A stretch of DNA of 64,000 bases from Symsagittifera roscoffensis (taxonomy: Eukaryota > Xenacoelomorpha > Acoela > Convolutidae), in assembly GCF_963678635.1 (NCBI RefSeq), contig NC_087065.1, positions 15,132,019 to 15,196,018 on the forward strand. The letters run 5' to 3'. Position 1 is the stretch's first letter. The number at the start of each line of letters is the position of its first letter. The notes under the pieces were generated by a model. It had not been told where the DNA came from and did no database searches. It saw only the letters and a list, made by a program, of their open reading frames with translations. Shown piece after piece: positions 55,462 to 64,000 of this stretch. Made by a program: the position numbers and the translations under genes.

Positions 55462-57755
55462 ATCCGTCTCGAAATGTAGTAAAATTTTTAAATAGATCAA
55501 CAGCAAATGCCACTGGCTCCCTTCAATGAAATTATCAATATTTGATTTCAAATACAAGCAAGTGAAACGGACAACTGCGACGTGACACATCCTTAGGTAG
55601 AGAAGTGATTTAGCTAATGTAAAGTTAGTAAACTCGGCTTTTCTTTACGTTTTTAGAACTAACAATTTACAAGGAAAATTCATAAGAGGGTAGCTCTAAT
55701 AGTTTTCTCTTGGCCTATTTCAAAAACTTTTTTTTTGCGGAAAGTCAAAATAAACGTTGTCCGAAATGCAAATAGTGAAAACAAACTTTTTAAATTTAGA
55801 AAAAAATGAATTTGCAACTGTTTCTGGCCACTGGAGCAAAAGAAAAACAAGGGACTGTTTTTTTTGTAATTACGCTAAGGGTTGTAGCGAAAAAAAACCC
55901 GTACGCATTAAAATCAAAAAATTTCTAGAGCGTTCTATCATACTGTAATAAAATGAAGCAATTAGGTTGTTTTTACGGCAAAAAAACTCTTAATGTTCAG
56001 TACAATCGAACTGTGTGAGTACAATCGAACTTTTTCTGATTTGAGCTAAAAGAAATTTTTTCAATATAGTTTGATATGCACTGATAAAACCCAAATATAT
56101 GAACCCAAGTATTATATCAACCGAAAAAAAATTGTTCTTTTACGCAATTCCAAGAAAACTTGCTCTTGCTGAGTTTTTTTATTTGAGTTAGAAGTTTCTG
56201 TTCTGACCATTGAAAATGGCGAAGAACTTCGTATTCGGGTGTGTTTTAGTTTTTTTTGTACTTTTTTCACGCAAAAGTAAGTACCACAAATAATCATCGG
56301 ATGGGTTGAATTATATATCATATTAAAGTCCTATCAGTCCTGAAAACGTATTTAAAAAGTTTTCCCGATGTCGTGAAAACCGGTTTGAAATTTGCCACCG
56401 TTTTATTGCATTTTTTCAGGCAAAATTTCATTTTATAGTAAATGGTTATCAATATTTACTAGTTATCAATTTAATAGACTCAATGTCAAAAAAAAAACAA
56501 ATTTTTTCCAAATTTTCAATTTAACAGCTTGACAATGAAGCATTTGAACGTTCAAAAACAAATTAAAATATAACAAATTAACTTTGAGCTGGACTAGTAG
56601 TGATGAGTGTGGGCTTCGAATGGAACCCGAATCTCTCCCGTTCTCAATAAAACAAGTCGTTCAAATGCATGCTATGAAGTATTCCCTTTATTTTCAGCAG
56701 TGGTTCTGCTGACAACATCAAAGACCATTTTCACAGTGAGATGTTTTGCACAAATGTCAAAATCAAATATCATTGGTAAGTTTTAAGTCTGAAAATTTTC
56801 GTTGTGCACATACATGGTAAAAATTGAAGATGGATCAAAATCACAAGAATTAAAGAGGTGTTTGCGCGGGGGGGGGGGGGGGGGGGTTGGGTGGGTGGAT
56901 AATTGACTGTTACTTGGAAACTTTCGCCATTCAGAACCGCATGTTTTGCAAGCAGCACTCCGCAAAGCAACTTCAATTCGTCTTTAAAAGTTTAATATTA
57001 GGACTAAATATCGTAACTTAGTTTATACGAGGGAGGGGGGAAGAGGCAGGATCCTAACGTTCCCTTTGGAATCGTTAGATTGATCGTGTTTTCGATACTT
57101 TGCCTTTCTAATGATGATGTGTGAGGACGAGCTCTCATGTCATTCAATCTCTAGCTTTTGGTTCCTTCACAACTTTTGTCACAAAAAATGAGCCAATTGA
57201 AATAATTTTAGAAACAAGAAACGGTTGCTTGACAAAATAAAGTAGAAGCGTTTTTATGAAGCAAAAACAACAGATTTGAAACTTGTCTCTTAACAGCCGT
57301 TTTGACCTTTTATAGGTCTACAGTTATCTGTAGAGCTAAAAATAATTATTATGTCTGCGTTAATGAAAAATTTTTTTTGTGGAACCTGAGTAATAAAATA
57401 GGGAGCTCTGGAAGACAGACAAAGGAAATCATATCATGATACTCGAAATTTGATCTAAGGAGTATCACATATATATATTCGAAGGTTATCTTTGAGGCAT
57501 TCTCACTTTAAAGTTCTCTAAGTTGCCAACCCAAATCCAAAAGCAGCATAAAACATCTTACTTTTGATAAACCGTATTTTTCAACATAACCTTTAACCGA
57601 TAAACGTGCAGAATGGAGATGAAATTTTGTGTACTTATTTTTACTTTGCGTTAAAATTGTGATCTATTGCATGGTTTTAACGAAAGTATCTAACTCTCCA
57701 AACGAGCTGAAACAATATATATTTCCGTGGGGGGAGTTTATCGTGGGGGGAGTAC
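55462..57755. other. Gene-free AT-rich stretch
   Basis: Short frames (55,757-55,948 on plus; 56,112-56,321 and 56,770-56,976 on minus) have no protein-like motif. The last one is a proline artefact of the G-run. Nothing else is recognised. Confidence 0.55.
56868..56886. repeat. Run of 19 G
   Basis: An uninterrupted homopolymer followed by ttgggtgggtgg. It is prone to length error in sequencing and could form a G-quadruplex. Confidence 0.9.
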
Positions 57756-57759
57756 GGAT

Positions 57760-57910
57760 ATTCAAAAGTTTTTCTAGACATTTTTAGGTCGACCAAATTA
57801 AGTTTCCGACCTCTCCCCAAGCACTAAAAAGACCCTTTTGAACGGAAAATTTTGCGCCGCAAACAAAATCCAGCAAATAACAGGCTGAAAACGCTTTTTT
57901 TGTCACTTTG
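57760..57910. mobile_element. Relic of the same hAT MITE family
   Basis: A block here resembles the interior of the MITE at about 24,008-24,175: tttttaggtcga(a/c)caaatt, gcactaaaaagac and aaaattttctgc/gcgcc recur in order at matching spacing. No terminal CAGGGGCGG ends or target duplication remain, so it is an old fragment. Confidence 0.7.
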
Positions 57911-58026
57911 GAACCAGATTTAAACTATAATTTATTATTGGTCATAATTTAGATATTTTATTTTCATAAAATATTAAAGACTAACTAATCATACTCCATC
58001 AAACTAACAACCTACTTGTTTGTAAA

Positions 58027-59690
58027 TGCTGAAACTACTTGTAATTTCAGCACCAGAAAAATATGAATTTAACTTACAACTTAGTTGATTTCTCCAAGAG
58101 ACCGACTCGTAACAAAACCAGTATACTCTAGATCTTAGAGATATAAGAGTAAGATTAAGATCGGTATTAGACTAAGAAGTTGTACGAATCTATCCGGCCG
58201 AAAATAAGATAGCGTGACGAGCATACGGTGTATCCTATCTGAAATTACTCTATGAGTTAGGACATCAATCCCAACTCATCTGGTGCGACCAAAAGTCTCG
58301 AACAAGATCTTAAAAAACAAATTAGAATAGAACTAACAAAATAGATTAGAATTAGACAAAAATATTTTCAAAAATGTTACACGACAATAACTTGATTGAA
58401 GTGTCTTTACGACTCAATAGATCAGAGCCACTATTCCGAACAATATGAGAACTACCTGGTATTGGAAGAAGACCTCGGACAAGAGAGGATCTAAGACTAC
58501 AAAGGAACTTACCATTAAATTTCAAGGTTGAACGGCAAAAGCCAACACAAACTTTTATAATCAGAATTCTATTAGCAATGAATTTGGATTTCCATTAATA
58601 AACAAAATATCTTTGAAGAAAAATCTTCAACAATCATTACAGTCGCTAAACTTATTATTATACAAAAACGATTGAAAAAAAAACATCTCAAGTCATTTCC
58701 TCCAAAACTGCAGTAAAAATAAAAAGATATCTGAAAAAAAAAAAATTATTGAATATAAAGTTATAAAAATTTATTAGTATGAACACAAGTTGTTAGTATA
58801 TATAAATGTTTTCTTCATCCCCAGCTTCATAACCTTAATATAACAGCGAATCATAAACCCACTAACATCATTAAAAAACTAAAGATTTCTATCAATTAAA
58901 CTTTAAATTATTTATAAAGGCCTATCCTAATTCTTATTTTCATTTAGATTAAACCCATTTAAATTAAACAGATCATCAAGGCTTTTCTTGGATCTTTAAT
59001 TCACTTTTACCTCAATTAAATTTCATTTCATTAAACTTACATCCTGATCATCAAGGCTTATCCTTGGATCAAATAGAACAATTTTGTTCTCCCCCTCAAA
59101 ATTAATAAAGTGTCTAACGACCTCAAACGTCGATTCACTACCCAACCCTTCCTCAAGACCCAGGACTAATAGAAATTTTCAATCAATGTAACCTTTCTAA
59201 TTAAGATAAATAGTGAAGAACTTCGGTTATCCATCCTTCACTTGATCCCCCATCTCACCTGACCGGGGTTAATACTTAAACATTTTAAGCTTAAAACAGT
59301 ATCCAACGAACTACATGTGTTCACATCATACCTGAACCTTGCGGATCGATTTAATATTCTCCAACCCTTGAGCACAACCACTAACCTTAAGTAAGATTAA
59401 GTAAGTTAACACCTTAACTTAGACTAGCCACGAGAAAGTAAAAATCATTCTTCGGAATCGATATATGCTTTTCTCTCCAACCCTGAATACATGACTCAGG
59501 TTAGGCTAACCACAAAAAATCGTAAGGATCAACAGTTTAGGACATTAAAAATCACCAATCACAAAATTGCATCCGTCATCCTAAACCTTATGTCACTAGA
59601 CAATCGTATTACACAATTGTGAAATAAATAACAAAAATATGATCTCGTAATTACTCCACACAAACAAACAGTAGGATACATTCGAACAAA
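58027..59690 (+). mobile_element. LTR and leader of element B
   Basis: This begins at the LTR edge TGCTGAAAC. Shared landmarks with A include gatcggtattagacta (about 58,160) and caaacgtcgattcacta (about 59,124). Two copies of gatcatcaaggctt near 58,972 and 59,045 form an internal direct repeat also seen in A. The inner LTR boundary and primer-binding site were not identified. Confidence 0.65.
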
Positions 59691-59710
59691 ACAACAAACA
59701 GTAAAAAAAA

Positions 59711-61692
59711 TTGAGCAAACAAAGAATAATTACACGAAAAATATTTTCAAAGCGAGGAAACACAGTCTCCGAATCAGAAACTAGTAATTTAGAAGAACTT
59801 TACAAACTAAATGACTCCGTAAATAAAAATTACCAAGTCAATTATCAATTATATTTTTCTGACTCAGAAAATACATCACACTCATCAAAACAAGGAAAAA
59901 GAAGAACAAAAAGACATAAAAAAACAAATCAGTATGTCTATACAAATGGAATCAAACAAAAAAAAACATTGAACATTACGCATCAACAGTCATAAAAACA
60001 CAAAAATGAATCGAAGTGAAGAAAACCAAGACGAAAACTCCGTTTTTTCATTTCTCATCAATTCACTCACTGCTGATAGAGGACAAATACAATTTTGTCA
60101 AAATTTAATTGCAAATTTATTCGAAAGAGGAAATAGTCCATGTACAACAGAATTTCCAGAAATAAAATCAAAAGACAAATAATCGATCACTATCTAAAAG
60201 GAATATGTAATATAGCACAACAGTATGTAATCTATACCATTGACTTCAGTACACCAAGTAAGTTTCATGGTAAATATCTAATCCAAACAGACGACGTAGA
60301 TATAGAACTTTCAAAAGTGTTCACAGAATACATAAAAAATTTACATCATCAAAACTCACAAAGAGCGAATTCAATATTTATTAACGATGCATTTTCAATA
60401 AAATATAGTTAATTATCGATACTAGAAAAAACAGTCTGTCAAGGAGCTTCACCAGTCCAAACATCTAGACATACGACTGTAAGAAATGAAATTACAATAT
60501 TTTCAGAATTTTTAAATGCAATCCGTGAAAAATTATCAAACAACGAAGTTTAACAAGATGTTGAAAACGATTTTAAAAAATCTTAGCAGGATTTAATATT
60601 GATTATTTCACACATAATATAGATTTAATTTCACAAGCAAGAAAAAATTTTAGACCCCAAAATACAAACGATGACACTGCCTTAGCAGAAAAAACAGATT
60701 ATGTTTGGGACCCTGAATGGTATCATCCACTATTTCTGAACATACCAATAGATAATTCAATTCAAGCAATTAACACAATTTCTATTAATAAAGATTATGT
60801 TATAGTATTTCCACTCACAATAGACCCAACACCTTCAAACTATAATTGATTTTTACCCCAAAGAATAGGAAATACTAGTTTAAACTCAACCATTATACAA
60901 CAGGAAAACCTAAATGGAACTAGAAATCTTGCCCAACAAGATGTTCAAACACCATCACAATTCGTAAATGAAGAAATAGTTGAAACAAAAGTAACAACAA
61001 CGCAACAGAGTATCTCACCAATACATCCAATTCTTACAACTCCAAGACCTAAAAATTCAACCTTACCGCAGGTAACATTACAATCCGCAGTTAAACCCAC
61101 AGTTATTCCAAATTATTCACATATGGATTATCAAACATATAGACCAATGACGAAACCATCACAAAAACGAAAAACATTTGCAGAACATAATTATAACTAT
61201 GTAAATAGACCGCAAACAACTCAAACTTCTCGTACCAACCCGCAAAAACACCTATTTTCACAAAGACAAAATTTTCAACATTCATCCTCAAATTCAATAA
61301 ACATCCATGACTACCCACAAATTTCACAAGATCAAAGTGAAAATTGTCCATTTTTTCAACAACAAAAAACATTAATATATAACAAAAAAAAAGACAGCAA
61401 ACTACTTATTATACACCTAATTAATTATCATCAGATGACGATGACTATTATCAACCAGAGATTTTTTGCACCATATACAAAGGAACACCATATGCGACAA
61501 CCTCGACTAAATCTAGAATCTCAAAATAACATTTTTTATTCACAAAACCCAACTAGTACACAATCTTACCAACCATTGCAAATGCAAAACACAGTTAGTA
61601 CACAATCATATCAACCAGTGCAGATGCAAAATCCTTCCAGTACACATTCTTATCAACCAACGCAGATGCAAAATGAAATCCCGCTACCATAA
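59711..61692 (+). pseudogene. Gag N-terminal region of element B (broken)
   Basis: Plus-strand frames at 59,711-59,995, 60,140-60,412 and 61,123-61,692 succeed one another with stops between. The last is Q/N/T-rich, contains CPFFQQQKT and ends in three tandem 14-residue repeats (STQSYQP-x-QMQN type, about 61,550-61,672, unit 42 bp). It corresponds to 15,208-17,450 of element A. I infer a low-complexity Gag precursor segment. Confidence 0.6.
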
Positions 61693-61744
61693 TATTTACA
61701 GCAACATGAAATAACAAAGAGTCAACTTACAAATTTTTTTACAA

Positions 61745-62422
61745 ATGCCAAAAGCCGCAGAATCTTTACAAATGACTATGAATCCATACCTAATGGGTGG
61801 ATCGTCAAAAACATCAAACAAACCATTAATGGTATTCACAGGCACAGACCCGGAATATTCTGTAGAAGATAATTTAAATGCAGTCACAGCAAATCTAATC
61901 TTAAATATAGGACCTAAACCAATAAATACACCACTTCATCACAATTGGATACATAGACGCACAGCGTTAATACAAACCACACTTGATGGCGCAGCTCAAA
62001 AATGGTTTTCAGTTTTATCTATAGATATAAAATCATATTGGAAAAATTCACACAAGAATTTGCAAAAATGTTTAATTCTGAAAGGAACAAACAACATCAA
62101 AGAGTTTTATGCAATGGAATTCGTAGGCTACCAAAGAAAACGATCAAACACTTAGCAGTAAGGATCGAAACACTACTTCGAAAATAGTATTCACTCAACA
62201 CTCATCATTATAAAAATTTTGATGATGACTCTAACACCTCAATTAAGAAAAAAAGCAATCAAAAAGAGAGCATCACATCCTTCTTCAATTCGAGAACCAG
62301 ATTTAGATTTAAGGAAACTAGCCGATAAATTAGAGCAAGCAGAAATCACTATGAAACTAGAAGAAATAAAAATCTCAAACTACAATACAATAATAATATC
62401 AAAACCACTACAACACAAATAA
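61745..62422 (+). pseudogene. Capsid-like Gag core of element B (frameshifted)
   Basis: The first piece (61,745-62,155) contains FTGTDPEYSVEDNLNAV and HRRTALIQTTLDGAAQKWF, the pattern of the retrotransposon Gag capsid domain (small helices, ending in a GAA-x-xWF turn). A frame change follows near 62,050-62,090 and the last helices appear at 62,219-62,422 (LEQAEITMKLEE). This is the better preserved copy and identifies the equivalent in element A. Confidence 0.7.
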
Positions 62423-62529
62423 ATAGTTAGACAATTCAGATACAGATTTTTCCGAAAAAATCATTGATATTTTGAATATATACGAGAAAATCCAAATTTC
62501 AAAGGTAAACCATCTTTTAATAAAAATGG

Positions 62530-63642
62530 TCTAACTTTTGTCGAGGATAGGGACACAGCGTTGCTGAATGCCAACAACAACAGCAAAATAACCAGAATAA
62601 ACCACAAAAGTACAAAGAACCAAACAAATCATTTTATCAATACATGAAAAAAGACCAAAATTTACCAAATAAAATTATTCGCAGTAACAACAATTCTGGA
62701 AAACCACTTTCAGACAGTTCAAATTATTCAAGAAACCAATCACCTTATAACTCTAATTACAGAAGCAGATCACCAGAAAAAGGTATTAGTTTTTCACCAA
62801 GACTCGGCATGTAGTTGCTAAAATACTGTACAAACCCAATGAGTCTTTTTACTTGTTTCACGGTTCTTGGCATTTTTATTTTGCATAGGAATGTGGAAAT
62901 TTTTGATTCCTCTGGCGTAACTCCTTGTGGTGTTACTACATTTCCTAGCAACTTCATTCTTTGCGTTCCTATTTCGCATTTCTTAGGTGAAAGTTTAAGA
63001 CCTGACTTTCGGATGCATTCAAATATTTTCTTTAACGTAGGGATTAGTTCCTGATAAGTATTCACTGCACTTCCTATATCGTTCATGAATTCTGTACACA
63101 TATCAGCTGCTAGGCAGGGCAATTCAAGAAGATTCTCACAAAATAGATATAGTCGATCAAATAGTCGACACAATCAGTATCGAAACAACTATTCACGATC
63201 AAACTCAAACAGACCAGAATATTCGTTTGATACCAGTTCCCACTCAAGCTCTAGGAATAGACAGTATTCAAATGATAGATCAAGAAATTCATCTTATAAT
63301 AGACACAAGAATTATTCCAACTGTAGGAGTGGAAGCTACTCAAATAATCGAAATCAACGATATCAAAACATTAGACCACGAGATTATTCAAACAACAGAT
63401 CAACTTATCAAAGATCTAACCTCAACAACCATCAAAATAGATCACAAGATAACTCACAGAATAGAAACTCAAAATCTAACAATAGACAAAGAAACTATTC
63501 CCAGTCGCCTCATAGGAATAATACTCATCATTCCGATTCTCAAAACAAATATAGAAATAATACACCACAACATCAAAGTCAAATAAATCAAGTACAAACA
63601 CTTGAAGAAACAAATTCAAAAATTCAGACCCCCTGGTTTTGA
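62530..63642 (+). pseudogene. Nucleocapsid-like Arg/Ser/Asn-rich tail of element B, split by an insertion
   Basis: A knuckle remnant (GHSVAECQQ) near 62,550 is followed by an R/S/N/Y-rich run. It is interrupted after YRSRSPEK at about 62,780 and resumes at about 63,115 (NSRRFSQNRYSRSN) for about 170 open codons to 63,642. Element A has the same segment without the interruption. The basic tail is expected to bind RNA. Confidence 0.65.
62781..63114 (-). mobile_element. Antisense gypsy RT fragment inserted in element B
   Basis: On the minus strand this 334-bp block reads as an uninterrupted part of a Ty3/gypsy RT thumb/connection: TLKKIFECIRKSGLKLSPKK, then LLGNVVTPQGVTPEESKI and VKRLIGFVQYFSNYMPS. 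These are the conserved blocks just after the YxDD box. It differs from the RTs of elements A and C as far as I can tell. The sharp transition on both sides into element B Gag shows an insertion. No terminal repeats or poly(A) are visible. Confidence 0.85.
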
Positions 63643-64000
63643 TAGTACAGAAAAAACTGAATTACAATTAAATCACATTAATTGCGAATCTACAGACAGT
63701 GAAAGTGATACAGAGAATACAATTTCAGTCAACATGATAAAAATTGAAAATGACTATGAATATGCTACAGATGAACAACCATTTCTTTGACATATCTATC
63801 AAAATCAATTGGAACTTCGTTTAGATTATTACACTAGACCTAGAAGTAATAAAACACCAACAGAACAAAAAGTAACTGACTCACAAGTATACAGCAATAC
63901 ACCGTATAAAATAACCCTACCTCTAGGACTCCTAGGATACTGTGAAACAAACGCAACAACAACTTCTCCCACAAAAGAAGTAGCCTATAGAGTAAATATT
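63602..64000 (+). pseudogene. Start of Pol (protease/linker) of element B, truncated by window
   Basis: The frame 63,602-63,790 is polar and acidic, then after a stop the strand reads ITLPLGLLGYCETNAT near 63,920, matching the linker block in element A at about 12,600. The rest lies beyond the window. Confidence 0.5.

Larger units (their letters stand above)
58027..64000 (+). mobile_element. Retroelement B: decayed relative of element A, plus strand, cut by window end
   Basis: Homology to element A in reverse orientation starts at 58,027 (TGCTGAAACTACTTGTA, matching 19,176 downward) and continues through LTR/leader, Gag and into the protease/linker at 64,000, where the window stops. Identity is roughly three quarters in the LTR by eye. 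A and B are therefore separate, old insertions of one family facing each other about 39 kb apart. B lacks the 378-bp duplication of A and has gained an antisense RT fragment. Confidence 0.85.

Overview
This is an AT-rich window from an animal genome, almost certainly an invertebrate that I cannot name. The main evidence is a full-length Polinton/Maverick element together with env-bearing Ty3/gypsy-like retroelements, a hAT-type MITE and short GT-AG introns. I found no rRNA, tRNA or CRISPR array and no confident host gene. Nearly everything recognisable is mobile DNA, most of it decayed. The one long reading frame without an obvious transposon identity is an unassigned exon at about 4.2-5.3 kb.

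Layout. Positions 1-9863 hold a 5,683-bp tandem duplication: the last 4,180 bases of copy 1, then all of copy 2 (4181-9863). Each unit carries the unknown exon, a gene-free stretch with three palindromes, and a minus-strand env-like remnant. Retroelement A (minus strand) enters the second unit and runs to about 19,176. Going from high to low coordinates it has LTR/leader, Gag, a protease/linker, RT, integrase and env, all broken. From 19.2 to 28.2 kb there is gene-free sequence with a zone of TTATAAT palindromes, a C-rich tract, a 629-bp hAT MITE and a GA microsatellite.

28,230-44,594 is a complete Polinton with a perfect 6-bp target duplication (cttgtc) and terminal inverted repeats of about 0.53-0.55 kb. 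Its minus arm is a protein-primed DNA polymerase B. Its plus arm carries accessory genes, a packaging ATPase, an integrase, capsid proteins and an adenain-type protease. Most core genes have stops or frameshifts. Three short genes are open: 34,709-35,125, 37,338-37,742, and a spliced cysteine-rich membrane protein at 43,250-43,608. The region between the two arms holds four TGACGTCA repeats, a ten-unit heat-shock-element array and several CCAAT boxes. The late structural genes overlap end to end, as in a virus.

44,774-55,461 is gypsy-like element C (minus strand). It has two 242-bp LTRs that differ by about 16%, and an internal 4.39-kb tandem duplication much younger than the LTR divergence. 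From 55.5 to 58.0 kb there is gene-free sequence with a 19-G run and a relic of the same hAT family. From 58,027 to the window end lies element B (plus strand), a diverged inverted relative of A, interrupted by an antisense RT fragment of another gypsy element.

Recurrent themes are tandem duplication at several scales (5.7 kb, 4.4 kb, 0.38 kb, 0.1 kb) and nested insertion of transposons. The Polinton is the only module whose genes would have formed a working system, namely replication, integration, packaging and capsid formation. This copy is no longer autonomous.
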